A stretch of 64,000 nucleotides of DNA from Hyperoodon ampullatus (taxonomy: Eukaryota; Chordata; Mammalia; Artiodactyla; Ziphiidae): contig OX457061.1 in NCBI GenBank assembly GCA_949752795.1, forward strand, positions 8,677,239 through 8,741,238, in the 5' to 3' direction. Position 1 is the stretch's first letter, and each line of letters begins with the position of its first letter. The notes under the pieces were generated by a model. That model made no database searches. It saw nothing but the letters and a program-made list of their open reading frames with translations, and was not told where the DNA came from. Positions 35,396 through 46,320 of the stretch are shown here, in pieces. Position numbers and translations under genes: made by a program.

Positions 35396-35489
35396 TTGTA
35401 GTTGTCGTCTTCCACAAACTTCTGGAGCTCTTCAATGTAGCGCACGGACTTCAGGTACTTCTGCACGTGGGGCAGGGTTGTGAGGTGGT
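35396..35489 (-). CDS. RALGPS1: RALGPS1 coding exon (C-terminal end of the RasGEF domain)
   Basis: This 94-bp exon encodes [20 protein letters not shown] followed by [10 protein letters not shown]. The LPHVQKYL part corresponds to the last conserved block of RasGEF/CDC25-homology domains (compare 'P.I..YL' in other Ras-family exchange factors). The acidic tail leaves the fold. The acceptor is TCCTCCTCCTCCAG|AC at 35489 and the donor is TACAA|GTGAGTG at 35396/35395, a near-consensus site. The exon completes an Asp codon (G|AC) and ends two bases into a Lys codon (AA|A). The catalytic domain activates RalA by promoting GDP/GTP exchange. This exon alone has no catalytic residues that I can assign. 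Confidence 0.96.
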
Positions 35490-35954
35490 CTGGAGGAGGA
35501 GGACAAAACTCAGGGGCTTCAGTCTCTCCCCATCCCCAGGCCCCCCATGAGAAGCTCCTTAGGGACTGAGACATATATTCAGTCTTTCAACAGTTGCTGA
35601 TGATCCCTTAGGCCAGGCCTGTGCTGGGCCCAGAGGGGTCCCTCAGGAAGTGCCCCCCAGATGGTGGGGCCACAGACACCACACCCTGAGGTCACCACAG
35701 TTCCTTGGCTGGGGAAAGATGGGTCTTGGGGGAAAGATGGCCTCCAGCGAGGTGTGTGTGCCCTAAAACAGGTCTCCACTGGAGTAACTGGCCAAGTCTC
35801 CCACACTTGCCCAGCCCCGTGTGACAAGAATGCAAGAAGGAATGAACCCCATCCAGCCTGGTGTGCAGGCCCAACCCAGATCCTGGCACAGCCTGAGAGT
35901 CTGGCCCACGGGCTGGAGCTGCTGCACCCTGAGAGGAAAGGGAAGGGCCTAGAC

Positions 35955-36120
35955 GCTTGAGCACCTGTTCTGTGCCAGGCTCTGCACCCAGTGATTTCTA
36001 GAAGCCATCTGCCTCAACCTTTGCACCTGCCTCATTTCGGGGAGTAAGATGTCAGCTGCACACAGGAGGAAGCCATGGCGACTTGTCAGGTCACACTGCT
36101 GAGAAGTTTTGACCCCGGGT
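35955..36120 (-). repeat. MIR SINE relic
   Basis: TTGAGCACCTGTTCTGTGCC then AGGCTCTGCACCCAGTGATT matches the 5' reverse MIR. The core is decayed. Confidence 0.65.
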
Positions 36121-36414
36121 CACCTGCGGCCTCGGCCACACTGCCCTGTCTCTCCGTCCCGGGGTGACTGACGACAGGTACACTCCCCAGACCGTCACAG
36201 TCACTGCGCTCTTTCCGAGGCGGCCATAAACCCTCCCTGATGCTCTCTGCCATTCGTTCCCCACAGGGTGGGACAGACCAGTTAAGGAGAGGGGTTGAGG
36301 CAGTGGAGGACGCTGTGGAGAGGAGCGGAGAGAGGGTGGGAAAGGGCCCTCGCTTTCCCGGGGGGCGGGCGGGTGCATCCGGGTGCCGTGAGGAGCCCCT
36401 GATGGCTCTGCCTC

Positions 36415-36505
36415 GTAACTGTGAGATTCTCTCTCTCTAGGGCCTCAGTGTTCTTGTCTCTGAAATGGGGATAATGATCCCTGCTTCACGGAGCTGACGA
36501 CGGGG
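36415..36505 (+). repeat. MIR SINE core
   Basis: GGGCCTCAGTGTTCTTGTCT followed by GAAATGGGGATAATGATCCC matches the forward MIR core. Confidence 0.65.
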
Positions 36506-36534
36506 AAGGGGCAGGGGAACATAATGGTAGTTAG

Positions 36535-36715
36535 AGTGAGCATTTCCTGAGCTCTAATGAACTGCTGGGGAGGGCTAAGGGCTCTGCACAGTCATGTCCC
36601 CATCTTTACTATGAGAAAAGTTCAGACTTAGACAGGACAAAGTGACTTTTCAGGAGGCGGAGCCAAGACGTGAACCCACATCTGTCTGGCCCCAAAGCTG
36701 TGTATGTAATTGCTC
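36535..36715 (-). repeat. MIR SINE
   Basis: GAGCATTTCCTGAGCTCTAA, GTGAACCCACATCTGTCTGG and CCCCAAAGCTGTG match the reverse MIR. Confidence 0.75.
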
Positions 36716-37509
36716 TGCTGGCCAGCAGGACCAGTGTCGAGGTCCTTGAGTGGAAAGGGCACTGGGAACACAGTCCCCTCCCTGTTCCTCTGGGCAGAAG
36801 GAGAGCTGGTCTGGAAGTGCGGGCGCTTGTAGGGGCGGCACTCATAAGCGGACCTTCTGCTTGTGTGGGCCCCCCTGCAGTGGCCTTGCCACATGGAGGC
36901 TGTTGGTTTCTCCCACCCTATGTACTGGAGGTGGTGTCGGTCTCTTCCTTGTCCCGTTTTGCTGCTTCCAGACTTTTACTCCCCCCTGTCCTGTGAAAAC
37001 CTGCTCCAAGGAGGCACACTCCTGCAGCTCGGCCACCCTCCCCCTCTGCTGACTCCTGCTGCCGGACGCCCTGGTCACTCAGGCCCATTCCTGGAGGACC
37101 GGGGCACCTGGCTCACAGTCAAGCCCCATCCCCCACCGTCCACGTGGACGGCCCATCGGCATTGCCAACAACACCTCCTCCAACCATCTCAGACGCCCAC
37201 CATCACAGTCACCCCTTGGATCTGGTCACGTGTAGCAGAGCCTGGCCCGTTGTTGACCAAGTCACTCCCCTGTCCCTTCTAGGCCCGCAGCTACGCTGCA
37301 TTCCCGGCCTCCCTCGCCAGAACTGATGAGCACCACGTGCAAGTCTGGTCCATAAATCCCACTCTGGTATGATTCTCTCTCCTTCTGCAGCTGGATGTAG
37401 AGGTCAGTGGAGGACTCGGGGCCATGGGACACGGCAGAGCCACAAGACAGAGGAGCCCAAGTACCTGAATCTGCTTGGAGGACAGCCACCCAGGAGGTGC
37501 CCACAAAGC

Positions 37510-37690
37510 TCTTCATGAATGAAGGACCTGGGCTCTGCCACTCATTGGACGTGTGACCTTAGACAAGTGACTACACTGTTTTCAGCCTCAGTTTCCTCAT
37601 CTGTGATACAGAAATAGTAACATCTAGTTTGCATAGTCTCTGAAGATCAAACATGCTTATAAAGGATCCAGAATGTGTCTGATACTCAAG
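37510..37690 (+). repeat. MIR SINE
   Basis: TGTGACCTTAGACAAGTGAC then TCAGCCTCAGTTTCCTCATC is the forward MIR core. It ends about 120 bp from the RALGPS1 exon donor. Confidence 0.9.
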
Positions 37691-37811
37691 ATATCAAAAT
37701 GAAGAGCTCTGTGGGGACTACCTGGTTTCTAGAGCTTTCTCACTGATAAGGTGCTGGATCCAAATTTTGGTGATGTAAGATTTCACAATTCCAACAACCA
37801 GGGGTACTAAC

Positions 37812-37949
37812 CGTAGCTGCAGGAAACTTGTAAATCCGCAATTATTCGGAGAATATTGTTCATCTGATTGGATCTTTGTTCGTTTTCCATGATGCTGCCT
37901 GAGGCAGGATATGCAGAATCAATGTAGATTAAATCCAGAAGATAGATGC
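37812..37949 (-). CDS. RALGPS1: RALGPS1 coding exon (RasGEF domain, [11 protein letters not shown] block)
   Basis: This 138-bp exon encodes [18 protein letters not shown], then [20 protein letters not shown] and LQVSCSY. The [11 protein letters not shown] block is the counterpart of the 'G.YL.DL.FI..G.P' signature near the end of RasGEF domains, which lies in the helical core facing the GTPase. The acceptor is AATTTTAG|GC at 37949 and the donor is AGCTACG|GTTAGT at 37812/37811. The first two bases finish a Gly codon and the last base opens the Asp codon completed in the next exon. The nucleotide sequence is AT-richer than its flanks and shows no disabling change. The preceding exon (which should end ...PSIPYL) was searched for to the right and not found. 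Confidence 0.96.
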
Positions 37950-39014
37950 CTAAAATTAAGGAAGATATTTAATGATGGTAGGTGTTCACCATGAATCAGA
38001 ACAAAATGGCACAAAACAGAACTGCTGTGCTAGAAGGTATAGGGTGACATGGAAAATTGCAGTATGATTTGGACTTCAATTCCAATCCTGACTACTAACT
38101 CTTCACACAGACTGCTCAACTTTAAATCAAACATCTGAGCAACAACCAAAATGAATGCTGGCAAGATGTTAGCATTTCTAGTTCATACACGCTCCAGCAA
38201 CAAGGGTTATTACCTGTAACCCAACTGGAAAATAACAGGACACGAAAGGGATGAATGAATACTTGTGTTTTTTACCAACCACTGCAGTTTAATAAGTCTA
38301 AGGTGTCATATCCAGGAGAACACTGTCTGAATTCAGTTTTTCATTTATTCACTTAGCTGTGTGTCTACTTGTTTATCTATCTGTCCATAGATACACATAC
38401 ACACACCCCAAATCATAAATGAAAGAACAAAAGAAGAAATCAAAAAAGCAACCATCCTTGGTACAAAGAACTAAGGCTAGACAGAGAATTCTGCTGAGGG
38501 TGCTTAATAAGAAAATAACGTGTGATATGAAAACACTGCTGTGATAGGCCAGGGTGGAGCCTCAGCATGGTCTCATGGCATCACCCCAGGGGGAATTCGG
38601 GACAAGCCACCTGGCCAGGGATGAGAAAACAGGACTGGCTGTGGGGTGTGGCCCAGCTGACTGGCTTGCTGCAGGGTTGCACTTTAGTCTCTCTGGAGAT
38701 GTGCATGGACAACGGGTGGCATATCCTTCCAGCAGCCCCCCATGAGTACTGCCACTACACCGTTAAAATTGGTGGGGTTGAGCAGGAGTAGTGATGTAAA
38801 GCAGAATTTAAGGCAGAAAACATTGAACAAGGCAAAGAGGAGTGATTGATATTAATGAAAGGCACAGTGGATTGAGAAGATCTAATGATTACTAACTTCT
38901 ATGCATAAAGCAACATTGCACCAAAATATACAAAGCAAAAGAGTGCCAAAAATGAAAAGTGGATTCAAGAAAGCCACAAACATGGAGGGAGTCTTTGGTA
39001 TGTCTCTTCGAGAA

Positions 39015-39016
<2 letters not shown>

Positions 39017-39056
<40 letters not shown>

Positions 39057-39058
39057 CA
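39017..39058 (+). repeat. (TG)n(CG)n microsatellite
   Basis: About 17 TG units end in GCGCGCGCACATATGTATGTAC. It is alternating purine-pyrimidine and Z-DNA prone. Confidence 0.97.
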
Positions 39059-39363
39059 CATATGTATGTACATACAAAAATATACACATATACATACATG
39101 CATCTACAGATATACATATGTATGTGTCCATATATAAATGTAGTATTTAAGTAACAAAATTAACAAGCTTGGTGTTATATAAATAAAAATATAATTCTTT
39201 TTAAATACTCATGGAATGCTTACAAACACTGATTATATGCTAGTCTATAAAAAATAGCTCAATAAGCTCCAAAAAGTAAATGTCATATTATCTGCTCTCT
39301 TTGACCTTACAGTACATCTAGGATTTAACAATAAATATAGAAAAAATTCTAACCATTTGTTAA

Positions 39364-39391
39364 ACACACACACACACACACACACACACAC
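39364..39391 (+). repeat. (AC)n microsatellite
   Basis: A perfect AC run of about 14 units lies inside the L1 relic. Confidence 0.97.
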
Positions 39392-39599
39392 TCATAAGCA
39401 ACTCTCAGGTCAAAGAAAAAACAAAAAAATCTAAAATAAGAAATCTATTCAAAGACAATGACAATAAGAACACTACATATCAAAATTTATGGGATCAGAC
39501 CAAAGTGGTAATCAGAGGAAAATTTATAGCCTTGAAGGTTGACTATTAAACTACTAAGAATGATAACAAATGTAATTAACCAGGTACTTAATATTAAAG

Positions 39600-39800
39600 T
39601 TGTAGGTTTTTTGCATGGCTGGACAAGCACTGCACTGACTTACACATTCATTATGTTATTTGTTCTTATAAAACCCATTTTACAGAGGAGGAAAAGGAAA
39701 TGCACAGAGGATGTTTAACTCGCTCCAGGTCACATAGCCGGTAAATGATGGGGATGGGAGCTGAACCCAAGCCTGCCTCCGCAGAGTACATGCTTCCTGC
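39600..39800 (-). repeat. MIR SINE
   Basis: AAAACCCATTTTACAGAGGA, TCCAGGTCACATAGCCGGTA and CCCAAGCCTGCCTCCGCAGA follow the reverse MIR. Confidence 0.82.
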
Positions 39801-40394
39801 CATCACAGTGGACTGCTTGCTGGTGCTGGATACCATGAGTCATTCGTCTGCTTTCAAAATAGCTACACATTTTTACGGGAAACTGTTAATCACAGAAACA
39901 TATGCTAGCACTTCTCACAGGAATCATTTCCACTTCCCTTCTTTTTAGTGGCACCATGTTTCCAAAATTTTAAAAATTAGAAGTCATTTCCCTTGTATAG
40001 AAGCTCCAAGTTTGGAACATTTAAGTCCACAGATTTATTACTTCTCGACCTTGTTTTTCCTCTCCCCTCTTAAAAATGTAACTCGGCTACCTCCCCAAGG
40101 ATTCAGCAGTGGCAATCCCGAAAATCCCATTAACGCTTCAACCACAACAAAAAGTACCCCCTAGTGCTGAGCATGAGGTGAGGGGATAAGGGACACGAGG
40201 CAGCTTTGTTCCAGAGGCCAATGTTGTGTGCGACCCGAACGCAGCTGGCTCTGAGCAGCAGAGTGAACCTCAGCCCGGGAGCAGGGACACCAAGGAGCAG
40301 GATATGGGAAACGGGAGATAACTGACGCTTCCTGGGATTTGCTACTAGACGGGAACCTCCTCCTCTCCTCTCCTGTGGTCCTCCCATCGACCCC

Positions 40395-40505
40395 ATGGGG
40401 AGGTTGAGGAGAAAACTAAGGTTCAGAGAGATTAAGAAATGAGCCTGAGGCCTCACGGCGAGTGTGTTGGATTTGAACCCAGGTGTGTCTGGCTCCAGTG
40501 CCTGT
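40395..40505 (-). repeat. MIR SINE relic
   Basis: GAAAACTAAGGTTCAGAGAG then GATTTGAACCCAGGTGTGTC matches the reverse MIR. Confidence 0.75.
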
Positions 40506-41089
40506 TCCGACCCACTCACTAGGCATGAGAAACACACGAGGAATCAGTCGCCTTTTCTCAAATAACACCCCCGGCATGGAAGGCTCACCCTCCGCTGCCC
40601 CGTGAGGACCGGGGCTGGCCCCTCTGCACCCTGTCAGGTCCTGGCTCTGCAAACAGAGGTCAGGAGAAGCTCGCCTTCGAAGGGGCCGAACACCATTTCC
40701 ACCCCAGCTGCTGCCTGTCCCCTCGGGGCATGGGGAGCTCACTACTTCATAAGAGTAAACCCCACTGTACAGTGTTCATCACCCTCCTCCACAAAACACC
40801 TATCTGCCCCCCTGACCTGAGAGTCCAGGCCAGGGCCGCCACATGTGAGGACGGAGGGGACCTCCCAAAGGAGGCCTCCTGGCCCTGGCGGCCAGGGCAG
40901 ACCCCAAGCCTCAGCAACACCTGGACAGAATTCCCAAGTGAACAGCCTGTCACTCCCAAAGCAGCAAATCTACAGGTAATACTGCACAAATCCAGAGAAA
41001 TCTTCCCAGTATTGTCATTAGCCTATAACTGGAAATATTTAAAAGCCTAAACCGTGATGAAATCATCAGAAGAGCCACCTCCCACTTGT

Positions 41090-41320
41090 ACTGGGCCAGA
41101 GCAGCACAAAGCCTGACACACAGCACTCACCACAGCCACCATTAGATACTTACTGGCCTCGTTCCTGTATCTACTGTCTGATTCCCCCATCAGACTTTAT
41201 TAAAAGCCCTCTGAGGAGGAAGTGTCCTGTTCCACAAGCTCAACCCCAGCGGCTGGAACAGAGCACACAGGAGCTGCTTGGTGAACATTAGTTGAAAGAA
41301 GGAAGGTATGAATAAAGGCA
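41090..41320 (+). repeat. L2 LINE 3' end (probable)
   Basis: TGATTCCCCCATCAGACTTT, CTGGAACAGAGCACACAGGA and GCTTGGTGAACATTAGTTGA resemble the L2 terminal region. Confidence 0.5.
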
Positions 41321-41329
41321 TACTTTAGT

Positions 41330-41640
41330 CCACAAAGTAACCTTACAAAGTACATCATTACCCTCATTTTGGAGCTGAAGACAGAGACACGGGGAGTCAA
41401 GTGATGATTCTAATAAGACCGAACACTTGCTGTGTTCCAGGTCCTAAACTAAGAGCTTTGCCCTGTTTGTCGATTTGCCATAACCATGCTGTTATCAGGG
41501 AGGTTTTATCTCTACTTTACAGAGGAAGAAGCTGAAGCTGAGAGCGCTGCATCGCTTGTCTGAGGTCACACAGCTGGGAAGTGGCATAGGCAAGATTCGA
41601 ACACAGGTCAGTCCAGGCTGCCATACTGGCAAGTCCTTCT
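41330..41640 (-). repeat. Two adjacent MIR relics
   Basis: A short MIR core (CATTACCCTCATTTTGGAGC, to about 41400) is followed by a fuller copy. The second has TTGCTGTGTTCCAGGTCCTA, CTCTACTTTACAGAGGAAGA, GAGGTCACACAGCTGGGAAG and ATTCGAACACAGGTCAGTCC. Both are reverse orientation. Confidence 0.82.
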
Positions 41641-41924
41641 TTGACCCCAGCCAGATCCCCTGGAGCCTGGCAGCTGGTGAGGCAGGATGGGGCACAGCTG
41701 ACCCCACAGGCATCCAGGCCATGGCTCTCCCTGCTTGACACCCCCTTGGAGTGAACAGTCTCCAGGAAGGCTGACGACTACACGGTGGCTGCACCGTCCA
41801 CCTCCTCCCCGCGGCCTCCCTGGCACCCATCGTGACACCTCTGTCCCAGGTCCCATCGTCAGCAGGCCCACCATGGCCTGGGGGCCCTGCCAGCTCTGCC
41901 CCATGACACACAGCTGTGGTGGAA

Positions 41925-42070
41925 GTGGGAGAGCATGGGGCTTGGAGCCAGGAGACTTGGAATACTGGCTCTGCTGCCTACCAGCTGGGTGGCCTCAGGC
42001 AAGCCTTTTTGCCTCCCGGGACCTGTGTTTCCTTGACTGTGACTGGGGATAATGATGGTGATTGTGAAGT
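41925..42070 (+). repeat. MIR SINE
   Basis: GGGGCTTGGAGCCAGGAGAC, GGGTGGCCTCAGGCAAGCCT and ACTGGGGATAATGATGG match the forward MIR. Confidence 0.82.
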
Positions 42071-42484
42071 CTCCCGGCCCAGGGCCTGGACCACTGAGGT
42101 GCCCGTGAAGCTGAGCTGACCCCGAGCCTGGCTCCATGGCGAGGCCCCACTTGGAACTGGAGCGGGACGCCCGTGGGAGAGACGCACCCAGCCGGGTTTG
42201 CCATTACTGTGGATGGCGCCCAGATGCTGACCACGTGCGGCCACCTACCTCAGACGACCAGCTCTGGGAGCTTCCATCTGGATTGAGACAGCACAGCTGG
42301 GATGTCTCAGCTCCCTTCCTTTTACACAGCGTTACTGCGGCAAAAGACACCGTGCTGTTGGCCTTGTCAAGATGGACAGTAACTGGACCAGCTACTGGCC
42401 CTGGCGGCTATGAGGCTGAGCAGTGCCAGGGGCTGGGGCTAGACTGGGAGGTGCAGACGCATTGGAGGAAACAGCCGTAATACT

Positions 42485-42705
42485 AACAGCCACTGTCTGC
42501 GACAGGAGAGGCTGGCCTTGCTTGTACCACAGCATCCTCACCGCAACTGGCACAGCACAGTAGGTGTTCTCATTTCTGTATTTTACAGATTAGGGAATGG
42601 AAGGAAGCTTACAGAGCAAAAGTGACACATCTAAGACCGCACAACCTACAAGTGAGGGAATCAGGATTTGAATTCATGCCCGCCTGACCCCAAAGATTTG
42701 GGACA
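42485..42705 (-). repeat. MIR SINE
   Basis: TGTATTTTACAGATTAGGGA, GATTTGAATTCATGCCCGCC and TGACCCCAAAG follow the reverse MIR. Confidence 0.75.
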
Positions 42706-43797
42706 GAGAGCAGTGCTGAAAGCTGGGGGCTGGGAGTCCTGGCTGGCACAGGGACAAGGGTGCCAGAGTCAGAGCTGGGGCTGCGAGGACCCCTCCTGTG
42801 GCCTGCCACCCATCCGAGGACACGGCTGGCAGCCAGCATCCACTCTGTGGCTTGCCTGCCTGCAGACTCAACCTCCTGTGAGATGGACAGCTACCCAGAA
42901 TATGTTCTGTTCCCTCCTGCCACACCCCACAGAGGGGCTGGTGACACTGCTGTGGCTGCAACAGGGGTGCCAACCAGCCTGCCATGGTGAGGCAGAGAGC
43001 CCCGGGGCTGGGGATGAGCAGCCCTCTGCTGGCTCTGCTGTGGATGCCTCCCCAGCTGGGTTGGTCCCAAGCCCAGGGGCATGTGGCCAAACCTTCTTCC
43101 TGACAGTGAGTCCAGGCCCCCCGCCAGGCGTGTCCACAAGACACCCTGGCCCTGAGGAGGGAGTGTCAGGCTGACAAAGGAGGTGCTCTCCTGAACAGAC
43201 CCTTCTCTTAAGCTGAGGGACATTAGGCTCCGTGGTGCAGAGCCTGATTGAAGCTGGGCGCTCCCAGTCTCCCAGAGCCAAAGCCCGCGGCTGGCACCGG
43301 GCTTCACCGCCAGCCCAGAAACTCACTGCTCTCTTGTTTCTCCCATCGCCACCCGTCTCACTTCCATCCCGAGTCTGGTTTTGGTTTTTCTCACACAGCT
43401 ATCTATTTAATAAGGAAAATTCTGCTGTGTTGAGGGGAAAAAACCCTCCACAGCATAAAAATATGCCACATTTCCATCTTATGCTTTCCATTTTCTTTCT
43501 CTCTTTCTTTTAAAGTTTGAGATGAAAGACTTTTTTCCCATGTTCTCCTGCTCTGCTTTGAAAAGATCACTTTCAAACTTCAGAAATGAGGAGTGCTGGC
43601 ACCCGGAACTATACTTGTGTGGTTTGATCACATAAACTCCTGATAAATTCCAAATGAAATAACAGAGCAGCAGCTCATTAGGGTTTTGTTTTTGGTTTTT
43701 TTTTTTTTTTTTATGAGGGCACAAAGCGATGCCATCGACTGCACAAGGAGATCTCAGTGGGCGGCTCGCGTGCCCTGTCTGATGCAGAAGACTGAGT

Positions 43798-43821
43798 GTT
43801 AATTAGTGCCCGTTAATTAGT
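43798..43821. promoter_or_regulatory. Candidate paired homeodomain-type site
   Basis: GTTAATTAGT occurs twice, at 43798-43807 and 43812-43821, with starts 14 bp apart. TAATTA is the core bound by many homeodomain proteins, including LIM-homeodomain factors. The surrounding 43.72-43.92 kb matches no repeat that I know. Regulatory function is inference only. Confidence 0.3.
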
Positions 43822-44269
43822 ATCAGTTGTGTAAAACACAGACTTCAGAACAAATCCTCATCTAAAGAATATTCCTCAAGTGAAATGTGTTGGAAGCTGG
43901 CTGACATTGAGACAAACGTTTCCCAGGTCTGCAGAAAGGGGGCGGGGTCAGGCAGTCACACCTCAGGTGTTCAGAGGCTATGTTTCTTAGAGGAGCACAT
44001 GGCCTCCTCTTTTTCTTGGTGTTGGGGCCGGTGAATCACAAAGGCACGTGAACAAAGCCTTGCAGCCCACAGAGAATCTCCTCTGGCTCCCTGAGGTCAA
44101 ATGAAGACACAACCACCGATCCCCCCCCTGCCCTGGGGATTACCTGGTAATCTACAGGGGCAATGGGATGGCCTACTGTCTGCAAAGGTTCTCCTAAGAG
44201 CTGTGGGTTTGTGTAGCACGTGCTGGTATTCTGACCAGCAGTAAGAAAGGGCGTAAGGAGAGGGCATTA

Positions 44270-44390
44270 ATCTGGTGATTATTATTCGGCTTGTTTTGTG
44301 CCAGACACGGTGCTAAGTAAATTACACGTACTATCTAATTTAATCCTTCAACAATTCTATTGGCAGTAGAGAAGAAACTGGTACTTTTTG
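44270..44390 (-). repeat. MIR SINE relic, 5' half
   Basis: TTTGTGCCAGACACGGTGCT, AAGTAAATTACACGTACTAT and TAATTTAATCC match the reverse MIR. Confidence 0.75.
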
Positions 44391-44599
44391 TCTGCCTAAC
44401 ATCTATTCTCAATTCTTTTTTTTTTTTTTTTTTAATTTATTCCCAATTCTTTTGGAAACAGCCTTCACTTTTCCTTTAGGGGAAACCATACTTCCCATAC
44501 TTGTAACCCATGTGGTTTTGATAGGTCCGAAGCAATTTCATTCCATCCCCTGCCCCAGGGGTAAAAACAAATTTTAAAAACGAACCATTTGGGAAAGGA

Positions 44600-46320
44600 A
44601 AAAAACACTCCAAAAAATTCAGAGATGAAAGAAGGAATTAAAATCACAAACTATCTACATATAGGATGCAATCAAAATCACATAACTCTGCTCAGAGAAA
44701 AATTCATAGTCTCAAATGCTTATATTAATAATTAAGAAAGATAAAAAAGAAATGAACTTAGTGTTCATTATAGAGAACTAAAAAGAACAAAACAAAACAG
44801 GAGAAAGCATTAAAAATATGAAATCAGAAATATTTATCACTGCAGAGTGATAAATAAAACTGAAAGTTGGTTCTTTGAAAAAGTCAATAAAGTAGACAAT
44901 CCTCTGGTATGTATGATGGAGGAAAAAACAAAAGAAAGGTAAAAACACAGATGTGCATTGTTAGGGATGAGAGAAGGGATATGATTTCAAATATGGAGGA
45001 GAAGTTAAAATAGTAGCATGTGCAATTTTTATGCCAACATATTTGAAAATGTAGATGAAATGTGTGCTTACTAGGAAAATCTATCTTCCCAAAATTGTCT
45101 CAAGAAGGGGCAAAACCTTCAACTCACCAAATAAAGAGAAAAATATTAACAATATTAAGAAAGATACCATGATTAAAAAGCACAATATCCAAGTGGTTTT
45201 ATGGACCCATCCATTAAACCGTAAAAGAAAAACCGAATAATACTTCAACTGTTCCAGAGCACAGGAAAAGTTGGAAATATGTGCAGTTCTTTTTATGACT
45301 CGAGCATAACCATTATATCAAAACCTGACAGACATGGCATAAAAAAGAGCTGTGACAAAGTGAGAGAGTGGCATGGACATATATACACTACCAAATGTAA
45401 AATAGATAGCTAGTGGGAAGCAGAGGCATAGCACAGGGAGATCAGCTCGGTGCTTTGTGACCACCTAGAGGGGTGGGATAGGGAGGGTGGGAAGGAGGGA
45501 GACGCAAGAGGGAAGAGATATAGGAACATATGTATATGTATAACTGATTCACTTTGTTATAAAGCAGAAACTAACACGCCATTGTAAAGAAATTATACTC
45601 CAATAAAGATGTAAAAAAAAAAAAAAAAAAACTGTTCTAGAACTGAACCTTAAAATAAGAATTGACAGAGTTGGATGGTCCAAGGATGTCATAAAAGTTT
45701 GAACCAGAAGAAAATTTGTATCCTAAAAATAAAGGCTGTTTTGGTTCACTGAAAAAAAAAAAAGAGAGACCAATATCATTAATAAATAAAGATCCAAATA
45801 AAATGTTAGCAAATAAAACTCACCAGTGTTTTAAAATAATAAAAATAGCAAATCAAATTAGCAGTATCTTGAAGCAAACAGGTTTACTATGTGATTGCAA
45901 TGGTATTTCAACAAATGATCTTGAGAGATGCTGAAAAGTCACTGATAACTTTAGTATCTATTCCTGATAAAGCACTAAGCTAGAAACAGACTTCCTTAAT
46001 ATGACAAAGGATGCATGGTAGAAACACTAACACAATCTCCTTAATATTGAAATCCTATTGATAGGAACAAGTCAAGAATACTTGCCATTCTGCTATAATT
46101 TAACACTATTCTGGATGCACAAATCTATGAGCTAAGACAAAGAAATGTGGTATAAATATTAAAGATACATGTAACATTGTCATTATTTCCAGGTTATATA
46201 ATTAGTTACCATATTAGTTATATAATTAAGTAATCTAGGATAATCAACTGGAAAACTATTACAACTAAATAACAGAGTTAAGTTCAAAGTAAATATACAT
46301 AAATCACTAGCATTCCTTTT
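44600..46320 (+). mobile_element. Old L1 LINE ORF2 relic, interrupted by younger L1s
   Basis: Motifs of L1 ORF2 occur in the right order on the plus strand: AGAAAAATTCATAGTCTCAA, GTTGGTTCTTTGAAAAAGTC, ATGCCAACATATTTGAAAAT, ATATCAAAACCTGACAGACA and, after the inserted element, AGAGACCAATATCATTAATA and GTTAGCAAATAAAAC. Near 46175-46200, ATTGTCATTATTTCC aligns with the reverse-transcriptase FADD region but the two aspartates are lost. The relic is cut off at 46320 by a minus-strand L1. Confidence 0.75.
45350..45757 (+). mobile_element. Young L1 3' end plus about 120 bp of probable 3'-transduced flank
   Basis: From 45350 to about 45612 lies a 5'-truncated L1 3' UTR (GGCATGGACATATATACACT ... CTCCAATAAAGATGT), followed by A19 (45613-45631). 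It continues with 120 bp that are not L1. These end in a second AATAAA (45728-45733), 18 bases before an A12 tail (45752-45763). AAAAAAGAG flanks the whole unit at 45341-45349 and 45758-45766. The old L1 sequence on both sides joins up once the unit is removed. This is the layout expected when an L1 transcript reads through its own weak polyadenylation signal. Confidence 0.6.

Larger units (their letters stand above)
35490..37811 (-). other. RALGPS1: RALGPS1 intron, 2,322 bp
   Basis: This intron holds four MIR relics. A C-rich stretch at about 36.9-37.3 kb could be an old LINE fragment, but I could not place it. No exon was seen. Confidence 0.9.
38790..39590 (+). mobile_element. Old L1 LINE ORF2 relic
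   Basis: A-rich plus-strand sequence contains ATCAAAATTTATGGGATCAG and GAGGAAAATTTATAGCCTTG, the well-known L1 ORF2 'NLWD..K....GKF.AL' region, preceded by AATATACAAAGCAAAAGAG. All frames are broken and two dinucleotide microsatellites have grown inside it. Confidence 0.65.

Noticed and set aside
43479..43724. Lys/Asn-rich minus-strand frame
   Set aside because: It is an AT-rich chance frame starting in a poly(T) run with no homologue that I recognise.
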